From: Sphagnum compactum
Lineage: Eukaryota > Bryophyta > Sphagnopsida > Sphagnales
DNA length: 64,000 nt
Assembly (NCBI GenBank): GCA_965153455.1
Contig: OZ234493.1
Span: 29,316,213-29,380,212 of the forward strand
Direction of reading: 5' to 3'
How positions within the stretch are numbered: the stretch's first letter is position 1; every line of letters begins with the position of its first letter. The notes under the pieces are model-generated. The model ran no database searches, was not told where the DNA came from, and saw only the letters and a program-made list of their open reading frames with translations. A program made the translations under genes and the position numbers. Positions 12,081-22,566 of the stretch are shown here, piece after piece.

Positions 12081-13420
12081 CATATTAATTAGTTCACAAG
12101 CACCTTTCATCACAACTTTTTTTTTTTTTTGGTTTTGGGTTTGAGAAGGAGCCATATTGATTGGGCCATCATCAAATGTTTTTGGAACATTGGGTACTTC
12201 CCAATAGAAGCACCTCTTTGGACCCCAAGTTGTAAAGTACATACAAGTCTGCTCCCCTTTAGCACACCTTCTCAGTTTATATACACAAGAGTTGGGATAA
12301 ACTTTGGGCAAACAATACGGGATTAATCTGAGGTGCTTTTGGGAACGTGTTGGGGGAACAACTTGGAAACCTGGAGAACCCCATGGGAACACATTGGGAA
12401 CAAGGGAAAAAAGAAAAAAAAATCACTTTTCTAGCTGTCCCACCTAGGAAAACTCCTACAAAAACATGTGAACCACACCACCCAAACTGGTTATGGAATT
12501 TGGAATAGGTCTAAGCCAAAGTGATGTGTTGTTTGGGGGGCGGAGGGTGGGGTGTGGGAGGTCATATTTTGTAGCCGTCTTTGGTGGGTCATACTTTTTA
12601 GAAACCGCAAGTATTTTTTGGACTTCAACCTCCACCACCCATATAAGCTTTTTACAAAGCCAACCTAAAAAATAAAGGATATCAATCGGTAGCAAATTCA
12701 AGAAGAACAAAGGGTGGCAATCAATCAATATAGTGGTACTGTACCATGGCAATGTTCAACATTATAGTGTTGAATAATTATTTTATTTTGAGTGGATTCC
12801 ATTTTCAAAATAAAAGAAAATTTAATATTCTTAAAGATTCTCTATTTTCCATTCACAAAATTCTTTTCTTTGAAAAGAAAAAATTATAAAAAAATTCAAC
12901 ATTTCTGAAAATATAATATAACTAGTAATCAAACTTGCCATGGTACTACAGTAGTTTGTAGACGTGGAACCCCAATTGATGGCCAAAGTTTCAGGGTGGT
13001 TTCTTGGGTTAATTTTGGCCATTACGCCATCCAAGTGGGTGTTTGGGTGCACTTGTAATGTGGAGACCATGCAAGGGGTTGTGAGCTCAACTTACCCATA
13101 GGCCTATGCATAGGTCAACTACTCACTTTCTAACCACCCTAACCCAAGGTTTGGGACCACACAAACCTACCAGATTCCTTTTTTTTTCCCCACCCCCTTG
13201 CTTTTCAAAATATCCTCAAGGCCCCACACCCATGCAACCCGCCAAAATGGGAGGACTGGTTTTATGTAGAGTAAATCCTGGGGGTTAAGGCTTTACCCAG
13301 CATAAAGACTTCTTCTGATTTTAATTTTTAAAAATTCTCGAATGATATATATCCTATGGGTACCTCAAGAAAAAATGGGAAAAATGAGGGACATTTCAAA
13401 AAAATGGAACATCACGGGAG
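12081..13420. other. Intergenic DNA without recognised genes
   Basis: Short ORFs on both strands show no family motifs. An A-rich stretch and a G-rich stretch (about 12535-12560) are the only compositional features. Confidence 0.4.
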
Positions 13421-13423
13421 CAA

Positions 13424-13557
13424 GCATTCCATTCTTCGGAATGCCCCCATCACCAGAGCAAGCATTCCATTCTTCAGAATGCCCCCATCACCGGATCAAG
13501 CATTCCATTCTTCGGAATGCCCACATCACCGGAGCAAGATCCCCAAGCAAGCGTTAG
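13424..13557. repeat. 38 bp hairpin minisatellite, 3 copies
   Basis: The unit GCATTCCATTCTTCGGAATG plus a CCCCCATCACCGG spacer repeats at 13424, 13462 and 13500. Each unit is an inverted repeat (GCATTCC / GGAATGC, 7 nt loop); the second copy has one stem mismatch. It lies about 100 bp outside the left boundary core of the large composite. Confidence 0.8.
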
Positions 13558-13981
13558 CATTCTAACTCTTAAGGAATAGGTCTAGTTGCAAGATCCCTTT
13601 CTCTTTTGTAAGAACCACCCTCCCCCCTGTTTTCCCCAATACAAGGGTCGATCTCACGGCTTGAGTGACCCAGCACCGACCAGTGCACCATCCAAAAAAT
13701 CCCGTTTTGGGATTTCATGGATGGGATGAAACTGTCCCCAAGGGGGCAGTTTACATGGTTAGTAGTTTTTATTTTTGTCTGGGCCTTTTTCTTCCTCATA
13801 CTTTTTTTTTTTCTCAGCTCGATGTTTTTTCTTGTGGGCCTCCCTTTTGATTTTTTTTATTTTTGGGGGGGCCACCCCTGACCCCATATTATTTTTTGGC
13901 AACTCCTACCTACCCCTCCAACTTACCTTCTGCTCTTCCTCCCACCAACCCATCTACCTCTCCTCCTGCTTCTTTCTACCT

Positions 13982-14072
13982 CATTCCCTCCTTTTCCACT
14001 CACCTCGATACCCAGTACTTGAGAATCATTCCCTCCTTTTCCGCTCACCTCCATACCCAGTACTTGAGAAAC
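13982..14072. repeat. 45 bp tandem duplication
   Basis: The segment CATTCCCTCCTTTTCC..CTCACCTC.ATACCCAGTACTTGAGAA occurs twice head to tail with few differences. It lies in the C/T-rich left part of the composite. Confidence 0.75.
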
Positions 14073-14287
14073 AGGGACATTTTGAGCTTGCATTAGGGTT
14101 TAGCTCACAGGGCTTTAAGTTTCCACAGCTTCAGGAGCTTGAAGAAGGGACTTTCAGGAGCATAGAGAGGGGTGGAGAGGGGAGGACCTTGAGAGTGTGC
14201 AAAGGCGAGGACCTTGAACATGTGTAGAGACAAGGACCTTGAAGGTGAGCAAAATACATTTTCAAACTCTTTTTTTTTAAAACTATG

Positions 14288-15072
14288 TTGCTACACCAAG
14301 GGGTTTAGGGTGCGATGCCTTTTTTTCATGTTCAGTGTTGCCTCCACCAAGGAGATGACGACAATGAGTGCGCACTCATCATCATTGTCATATTTTAAAT
14401 CTTAGGTGCTGCCTGCACTAGGGAGATGACAATGATGAGCGCACACTCATCATCATCGTCATTTTTTCCATATTGGGTGCTACCTCCGACGAGACGATGG
14501 CCACAAGCTATGTCATTTATTTAAAGCTACATTGCTACACCAAGGAGATGAACGTAGTTCATCATTGTTGTCTTTTTGTCATGTCAACTGCTTCCTCCAC
14601 CAAGGAGATGACGATGATGAGTGCTCATCGTCGTCGTCATTTTCTAAATCTTAGGTGCTACTTCCACCAAGGAAATGATGACGACGAACACACACTCATC
14701 GTCATCATCATTTCTTTTCCATCTCGAGTGTTATTTCTAGGGGGACGACGACCATGAGCAGAGCTCGTGGTTGTTGTTATTTTTAAAATTGCATTGCTAC
14801 ACTAGGGAAACGATGACGATGAACACAATTCATCGTCATCATCTTTTTTTCATGTCAAGTGCTGCCTCCACCAAGGAAACAACAACGATGAATGGGCACT
14901 CATCGTCGTCGTTAGTCTTTTAATCTTAGTTGTTGCCTCCACTAAGGAGACAACGATGAACGTGCACTCATCGTCATCGTCATTTTTTTTTCATCTTGAG
15001 TGCTACCTCCAAGGGGATGACAACCATGAGCGTAGCCCATAATTGTCGTCTATTTCTTTTCACTTGCTGCCT
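14288..15072. repeat. Higher-order tandem repeat of hairpin-forming ~67 bp monomers
   Basis: Monomers starting GCT(G/A)CCTCCACCAAGG begin near 14290, 14338, 14408, 14479, 14534, 14590, 14657, 14730, 14796, 14861, 14932 and 15002. They fall into four recurring types by their tails: AAATCTTAGGTGCT (A), TTTTCCAT..GAGTGCT (B), AC(C)ATGAGC plus TTTAAA..TTGCT (C), and TTCATGTCAAGTGCT (D). Order D-ABCD-ABCD-ABC gives a ~250-275 bp higher-order unit. Each A, B or D monomer centres on a palindrome of GAT/CAT triplets, for example 14355-14391 and 14424-14462. The frame is not conserved, so a protein repeat is unlikely. Confidence 0.85.
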
Positions 15073-15116
15073 ACAAAAAATGAGTACGCTCTTGTTGGTC
15101 TTATGTTTGGCATCTA

Positions 15117-15572
15117 TTGCATAGGCGATATTTTTCTTGTCTTCTATTGCAGTTGATGGTAGTCCTCTTCTTGTTTTTTGCTACAAATGAAAGAGTGGAA
15201 AATGAACTAGGAACTGAAATCCTATTGTGTTGTTTGTGTTTTTGTTATATGCAAATTCGAAAAAAAACAAAGATGGTTGAAATAGATCAACAAGTTTCAA
15301 CAGAAGTTGTAGATGGCATGGGAGGTGTCATGAATGAAAGACATTTGAAAGCTAGGGTGATGGGATAGCAAGCGGGTGTTGAGGATGTGGTTCCATTGGT
15401 TCCAAGTGAGATTGTTGAAGAAGAGCAAGTGGAAGCGGGTGAAGATGTTGGGGAAACATCTAACGAAGATTTTGATCAAATTGAAATGAATTTGGATAAA
15501 ACTATTTTGATGATAAAGGACCAAGAATGTAGTTCTTACTACTCCGTTGCCAAAGCAAAAGAATGCAAATGA
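15117..15572 (+). pseudogene. Broken upstream ORF next to the zinc-finger pseudogene
   Basis: One frame with a single internal TAG (15366-15368) runs through MVEIDQQVSTEVVDGMGG..MNERHLKARVMG and on into an acidic stretch EIVEEEQVEAGEDVGETSNEDFDQ. The acidic composition and frame continuity across one stop suggest a decayed coding exon, perhaps an N-terminal exon of the zinc-finger gene that follows. I do not recognise a domain. It could also be a chance open stretch. Confidence 0.35.
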
Positions 15573-16011
15573 GGATGTTGAATTCATGCACATATTGATG
15601 GAGGTGAAATAGCCATTGAACTTCATTTATTATAATTAATACCCCACCCATCCTCTCAAGTGGAGAAGATGGGTGGGGTTTTTTTTGTCAAATTTGTGAT
15701 TGTAATACCTTCCTTAATTGTGGTCCTTAAACCTCTACCTACCCCACCTTCCTTCTCCATGTGAGAAAGTGGGTGGGCATTTTTTTTTGTCTAAGTGTAT
15801 AGGCAATACTTTTAGACTTTGTAGGTGATATTGATATTTTGAAGGTTTGCTTCATTTTATGCAAATTTCAACATTAGAGTTTAGTAATACCCTCATCGTG
15901 TGTTATAATCTTCTATCTATTTATGCAATACCTTCATCATGTAAGGGATAACTTTCATCCAGAATATTAAATCTCACATTAAGTTTTTTTTTTTAAAAAT
16001 TTTTAAATTTC

Positions 16012-16902
16012 AGATATGGTTGCCCTTCCCCCGATTGCCATAAAGGGTGTGCATTGGACAAGGGATGGGCCCAAATTTGCTTGTAGGGTTGATAGGTGCG
16101 ATGCATCCTATACAACTAAATACAACTTGATATGGCATTTATGGGCGCACCATAATGTGACCATGGAGCCAAGCAAGCCTGGCCACCCATCTACTCGGAA
16201 AGAGGGCCCGAGGCATCAAGATCACACGGCCATGATGTGCGAGTCTTGAACAACCCTTTGGCTCGATTTCGACATAATGAGTATAAGGCAATTGTTAGGG
16301 CTAAAAGACGTACAAACCTAAAATGGGATAGGCTCCAAGTTTATACACACCTAAGGTTCCTAAGCCTGCACTTGTTAAATTAACCTCTAGACACATTCTT
16401 CAACGTCTTGGCATGATTACATGGGGTGTGGGGGCCATCTTTCTCAACGTGCAGGCTAAACTAAAACATGATGAGGACCTTGCACTTATGATTCGAACGA
16501 TTCAAGCCAGGTATGCAAAGACACTCAAAGGCATTTAGATGGAACACAACTAGAAATTTGCATTGAATAAAATGATATGACATAAGGAAATTGGCCTCCT
16601 TACATAATACCATGAATTAGAAATGATTCATGGTCGATAAGTTTCTAGCAATGCCATACTTAATTTGCTTTGAATTCTAGGTTTTAGATTTCGTATGCAA
16701 TACTTATTTTATTGTGTTATTTGTTTTAAGGTTCAAAACACCACTAAAAAGGTGTTGGTGGCTAATGTTATGGATGCAACATTGGCCAATTGTGGGGTAT
16801 TTATGAGATGACACACCCATGATGAAGACATTGCATCAACACGGTATAAGAGGGCCAATGGGATCCCATCCCCCCTCCACAATGATACAAATGACCCATA
16901 AC
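16012..16902 (+). pseudogene. Decayed C2H2 zinc-finger protein gene
   Basis: An acceptor-like TTTCAG at about 16011 is followed by a frame with a C2H2 finger: CRVDRCDASYTTKYNLIWHL then WAHH (C-x4-C-x12-H-x4-H). Next comes PGHPSTRKEGPRHQDH. A one-base loss near 16232 shifts the frame. The protein continues VLNNPLARFRHNEYKAIVRAKRR..WDRLQ, shifts again near 16350, and resumes KPALVKLTSRHILQRLG..HDEDLALMIRTIQARYAKTL to TAG 16536. A further exon-like piece at about 16731-16902 (TTKKVLVANVMDATLANCGV..DEDIASTRYKRANGIPSP) contains a stop. At least two frameshifts and one stop mean it cannot encode the full protein. DNA binding is inferred from the finger only. Confidence 0.7.
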
Positions 16903-17253
16903 TTATACCAATTTTGATTAAAGTGTTATTTTGGTCTTCAAGATTTAAGGTAACAATTTATCTTTGAGGCAACCATTATTTACCATTATGACATTTTCCC
17001 CATTTTAGGGTGGGGTTGGTTTTGGACTTGGTCATTTTTTGCACATTTTTGTAACACATGTCATCCATGTTTTTTTATTTAAGGCTTTTTTTTTTCATTT
17101 TACATCATCTTGTGTTAATAGTTATAAATACATTCTCACATATTCTTATATGTATGTTTGATGAAATTATCAAAATTTTGATTTTAATCTTACACTCAAA
17201 CCAAAAAACCTTTCCTTACCCGCAAATAAAAAGTTCAAACCTAGAAGGAAAAC

Positions 17254-18165
17254 AATACCTTCATGAGAGTATTCTGTAAACACCATGGATTGAATTATTT
17301 TGGACTAGGTTATTGGAAGGTATTGTTTGTGCCCGGAATTATTCAATGCACATGTAATACCCCTTTTAAGGTATATTAAAAATCTTTTGGCTCCGTAACA
17401 TATCTAGAGATTACTTGAAGGGTATTGCATAACCATACCAAAACTTAGAAAGAAAACAATACTCTATTTGGGGTAATACGTAAACACCATGGGTTCTTGG
17501 AGGGGTATTGCATTGCCCAAACAAACCTTAGAAGGAATGTAATACCCTCATGAAGGTAATCTATAAACACCATGGATTGAATTATATTGGTTCAGGTTAT
17601 CGGAAGGGTATTGCTTATGCCCATAATTACTCAATACATGTGTAATACCTTTCTTAAGGTATATCAAAATTGTTTGGGCTCCATCATATATCTGTTGAAA
17701 CCCGGAGGGTTATTACATAACCATACCAAAACTTAGAAGGAATGCAATACCCTCATGAAAGTAATTTATAAACAGTATGGATTGAATTATATTAGTGTAT
17801 GCTATTGGAGGGGTATTGTTGGTGCCCAAAATTATTCAATGCATGTGCAATACCTCTCTTAGGGTATATCAAAAATTATTTAGGTTCCATCACATTTTTA
17901 TTGAAACCTAGAAGGGTACTTCATAATTAGACCAAAACCTAGAAGGAGAGCAATACCCTATTTGGGGTAATATACACACACCATGGGCTCAATTATTTTG
18001 GATTGGGCTATTGGAGGGGTACTATTCATGCCAAGAACTATTCAATTCACATGCACTACCACTTTTAGGGTATCCCATAAAACCTTTGAGTTCCATAATA
18101 TATTTTTTAGAATTTGGAAGGGTATTGCATAGCCTTAGCAAAACCTAGAAGGTAAGCAATACCCG
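17254..18165 (+). repeat. Array of ~200 bp units (left arm of inverted pair)
   Basis: Units beginning AATACCCTCATGA start at 17254, 17459 (truncated to ~91 bp), 17550, 17747 and 17951. Shared landmarks are CACCATGG(A/G)TTGAATTAT, TATTGGA(G)GGGTATTG, TTATTCAATGCACATG and CCAAAACCTAGAAGG. GGGTATTGC and its complement GCAATACCC recur within each unit. The reverse complement of the same unit forms the array at 20865-21780. Confidence 0.85.
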
Positions 18166-20864
18166 CAAAGCTTCAAATTTAGCTGCAATCATAATTAAAT
18201 GAGCCAACGGTGACAAAGGACTCAAGGACTGTAATATTTTTTGTGGTCATTTTCATTTTTCAATAGAAAGGATTTTTGTGATGAAATCTTTTACAATATG
18301 TTATTAAAAATACATATAATTTTTTCAATACATCACATTTTTTGTATTAACTTTTCATGAATAACTAAGATTTTTTTAAAAAAATATAAATTCCACCAAA
18401 TTATACGTTTTGTTTTGAATAATTATTTTAATTTCAAATTGTATGAAAATATGCTAATTATTTAATGTTTTATTCTATTGTTTCATAAACTACAATTTTG
18501 TTTTAGATGTATGTACACTACACCCCATTTACATGTGGTAAAAAACTTTTGAAAATTTGAAAATTTATTTAATAGATTTTTAATTTGAAAATTTTTCAAA
18601 TTTCACAACTTTCAAATTGTGAGTGTTCTTGTGAATGTGGATAATCAATTAACATCATCTCAATTTTTTTCTCATCAAAATTTTTTTTATAAAGAAAGTT
18701 TTTAACTTAATAATTTTCAAAATTGATTGATTTTTATGCAATTGTTGTTCAAGTTCAAAGGTCCTTTATTAAAATCAAAACCCAAAAAACAAAATTGATT
18801 TTTTTTTTTGAATTCTTCAACATTCATATTACTCATTTAACACTACATTCCATAATCAACATGACATTAAAATGGCACCACAAAAATATATCTAACAAAA
18901 TTACAATTTTTTTAGAGTTTTAGCGGTTGCTTGATGTGTTTTTTGGCTCGTTTGATTGTGATTACACCCACTTAGTTGATTTGAATTAGTTGGGTCGGTT
19001 GGTAATGGATTTGTTCAAAGAAAAAAGTTTTTGATGGAGTTGCAAACTTGGGTTGATTTTGTGGAGCTTTGAGTAGATTTGATTTGTTCATGAGTTGGAT
19101 CTACAGTTTGTAGTTTCAAAAAATTCTTGAGAATAGAAGACATGGGTACTGATTTGTAGAAAACTTGAGAAGAAGAGTTCTTGGGTAAAGATAAATGGGT
19201 ACCCATTTACAGAAAACTTGAAAAGAAGTATCTTGAATAGAAAAGAAATGGGTATCTATTTGCAAGTAAATTGAGAAGAAGTTTCATGACAAGTCAAATC
19301 AATGGGTGCAACACACAAGGTGTAAGTCCTATCAAGCAAGATCAGCTATTGGAAGAAGGATTGCCTACTCTTGAATTTGTTGGGGACTTTCTACCCATCA
19401 AGCCAATAATATATCCAAGGTGGAGTTTTTTTTAACCAGATGATGATCCAACACCAATAATGTGGCTAATTTTGCAATATTTTCATTTACATATATTAAC
19501 CACTTTGCATTGGTCCGTTAAACAATTTGTGTTGTTTATAAATTTGACAATGTCTTTCAATTATATATAATGTTTAATTAAAATTTCTACCAAGTTAAAA
19601 TAATTATGCAAATATTATATCTCTAAAAATGAAACAAATTATAATTTCACACATTCATAAATTAAGTATATCATCATTTAATACATTGTAAACTAAAATT
19701 TACATTGAATTAATCTATAGGGACTGAATTTACATAATGTTAATAACATATATTTCAAACTTCAATTAAAATATTTCAATTTACGCAGAAATAATATTCA
19801 ATTACATGCATTAATAAAATATATAATGTTAATAACTTATCTTTTGCAAATTTTAAACTCTCATTAAAAATGAAGTTCATAAAAAAATTGCACTATACAT
19901 AACCATGGGTTTATATATAATTAAAATTTTAAAATATTTTCAATATATATTTATGCAATTTTAAATAAATATGAAGATATTATATGAATTAAAATTAATC
20001 AACAATATAATTCCACAATATTATTAATTATATATAATGTATTACTCGGTATGTTATAAATAAAAATATATTTAAGCCAATATTATACATCATAAAAAAA
20101 ATTACATAAGGACTTGTGTTATATATTTATAAAATAAAATATTACTGGCCTACTATATAATTATTTCAGGCTAGATATTATTTCTTATATGTTTAAAAAG
20201 TTTAAAATAAATTTTCAATCATACATATGATTAATATATGGGAGATATCATTTTCTTTTATTATGTGAACCATTAAAAAAAATAGAAAATGATGTGTTAA
20301 CATTTTTTTTTTAAAAACATGCATCCAAATCTTATTAAATTAAATATTTATGTTTTTGTTTTTTGAAATGAGTTTACAACTTTAAGAGGGAAAAAAATAA
20401 ATATGTACATCATTGAAGAAATGTTAAGCATGATTAAATTTTTGATTTCAACAAACTCTAAATTCTAACATTAAGTAATAAAATTTACATTAAACTTTAA
20501 ACCCGTGTACCATTAATGTAACCAATTTTGCATTACGTTCATTTTATATATGTTAAATCATATTGTAAAGGTGAATAAATAATTTTGAAAACATGAATTT
20601 CATGATATATTGGTGGGGGATCAAGTATTAAAAAAATATTGTTATGTTTCATGGTTAATGCAAATATCCCAAGATGATGTAGGTATTGCATTTAAACTCC
20701 ATAACTTTGTTCAAATGACCTTCTATCATCATTGTGAAGAGTTTTGCAATACTATAATTTACTTGAATTAATATGTAAGGCATGATATATTGAGCATGGA
20801 ATATTTTTTTATAAAATTTATCCTTTTGTTTCATGGTTTAAAATATTATCACAATATGATGCGA
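18166..20864. other. AT-rich core between inverted arrays
   Basis: About 2.7 kb of very AT-rich sequence with poly-A/T runs and ATATAT tracts. ORFs are all under 70 codons and low complexity. No transposase, reverse transcriptase or RNA gene is recognisable. Confidence 0.6.
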
Positions 20865-21780
20865 GTATTGTTTTCTTTTTAGGTTTTGGTAGGTTATGCA
20901 ATACTTTTCCAAGTTTAAAAAGATATGTTATGGAGCCCAATGTATTTCCGGGATACTCTAAAAGGGGTATTACAGGTGTATTGAGTAGTTTTGGGCATGG
21001 GCAATACCCTTTCAATAACATAGACCCATGGTGTTTAATCACAGAATACCTTAATGAAGGTATTAATTTTCTTGTAGGTTTTGGTAAGGTTATGCAATAC
21101 CCCTCCAAGTTTGAAAATATATGTTATGAACCCAATGTATTCATGGGATACCTTACATAGGGTATTGCAGGTGTATTGAGTAGTTTTGGGCATGACCAAT
21201 ACCCCTTTAATAGTCTGGACCAAAATAATTCAGCCCATGGTGTTTGTAGTGTACATGAATGAAGATATGGCGTTCCTTCTAGGTTTTGTTAGGGCTATGC
21301 AATACTCGTTCAAGTTTGAAAAATTTGTTATGTCCATAACCCAACATATTTTTTGGGATACACTACGAGGGGTATTACAGGTCTATTGAGTAGTTTTGGG
21401 CATGAACAATACCCCTCCAATAGCATAGACCCATGATGTTTAATTATAGAATACTTTAATGAGGGTATTGGTTCCTTGTAGGTTTTGTTAAAGCTATGCA
21501 TTACCTTTTCACTTTTCAAAAAATATTTATGGAACCCAATGTATTTATGGGATACCATGAGAAGGGTATTGCACATTCATTGAATCTTTTTGGGCATGAG
21601 AAATACCCCTCTAATAGCTTGGACCAAAATAATTTAGCCCATGGTGTTTATTGTGTACCTTAATGGGGGTATTGTGTTCCTTCTAAGTTTTGTTAGGGCT
21701 ACGTAATACCTTTCCAAATTTCAAAAGATATGATATGGAACCAAACTATTTCAAGGATACATAATATTGCACATTCATTG
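20865..21780 (-). repeat. Array of ~200 bp units (right arm, inverted)
   Basis: About four and a half units, the reverse complement of the 17254-18165 unit. In minus orientation: CCAATACCCTCATTAAAGT, CATGGGTCTATGCTATTGG, AGGGGTATTGTTCATGCCC, CAAAACTACTCAATA. Unit boundaries are near 21060, 21262, 21467 and 21670. With the left array it makes a structure able to fold into a ~0.9 kb imperfect stem with a 2.7 kb loop. Confidence 0.85.
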
Positions 21781-22518
21781 AATATTTTGTTTTATGAACC
21801 TAAGTACAACATGCATTAAATGCATATAAATTGAATTGGAGCTCCATATTACTTTGATATCCACTTGGTTTGCAACACCTTCATCATGGAAAACACTCTC
21901 TAAGCAGAATGTGCAATACCTTCGTATAAGGGGTGTCAAATATTTTAATCATCCCCTTATTTATTTGTTTGAATGAACAAGACCAAGGTCCATGCAATAC
22001 CTTCATTCTATTCTCTCCTCATTGGTGTTGACCATTGGGGGTCTATTGGAGTGGCAACCATGTAGGTGGGGTTTGGTAGGTACTTACTTAAAGTGTTGGT
22101 AGGTAGGAAGGTGGAAAGGCATGTAGGTAGATAAATAGATGGGGGGTGGGATGGGTAGGTGGGTGGGTGGGGATGAGAGTAGCACATTTCAAATTTATAG
22201 ATGAGTAGGTAGATGGGGAAGAACCTACTTTTAATTCAAAGATATAGGTGAGTAGGTCGATAGGGGACAGTGGGGGGTAGTAGGTGGGTGGGTGGGTGGG
22301 AAAAGTTTTTAAAAAAAAAAAAAAAACAACCGGGTGGGGGGCGGGGAGAAAATAAAGTTCCCCAAAGAAATATAAACAGAGATCAGGGGAGGAAAAATCC
22401 TGGGAAGGGGGCAGGGAGAAAATAAAGTTGCAAAAAAAACCTGAGATCAGGGCTGAGAAAGGGGAAACAAAAAAAAGTCAAGCCGAGATGGGACAGGGAT
22501 AGAAAAGAGAATCCTATC
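21781..22518. other. G-rich right flank of the composite
   Basis: Stacked GGTAGGT / GGGTGGGTGGG tracts (about 22070-22290) mirror the CCTACC/CCCACC-rich left flank of the composite. No gene. Confidence 0.5.
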
Positions 22519-22566
22519 AGTGCACCATCCATCCACGTTGGTGCACTGGTGGGTGCTGGTTCACTC
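22518..22566. repeat. Right boundary core with local hairpin
   Basis: CAGTGCACCA and TGGTGCACTG are perfect 10 bp inverted arms around an 11 nt loop, running directly into GTGGGTGCTGGTTCACTC, the inverted match of the left core at 13663. Related cores occur at 27380, 41385 and 42884. Confidence 0.65.

Larger units (their letters stand above)
13663..22566. mobile_element. Putative ~8.9 kb composite / foldback-type element
   Basis: The left core GAGTGACCCAGCACCGACC followed by AGTGCACCA (13663-13690) recurs inverted at 22540-22566 with 2 mismatches in ~27 bp. Just outside both cores a C-rich block ending CCCTGTTTTC (about 13616-13634) is also present inverted (about 22612-22627). Inside, both ends are strand-asymmetric (C/T-rich at left, G-rich at right, so symmetric by inversion). 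Then come a hairpin higher-order satellite, a broken zinc-finger gene, and two inverted arrays of a ~200 bp unit around an AT-rich core. No intact transposase is seen and no clear target-site duplication was found, so the boundaries and transposon nature are inferred. Alternatively it may be a nest of several elements. Confidence 0.45.

Noticed and set aside
13424-13557. Regularly spaced hairpin repeats reminiscent of a CRISPR array
   Set aside because: The spacers are near-identical parts of the same 38 bp unit and the DNA is plant nuclear, so this is a minisatellite.
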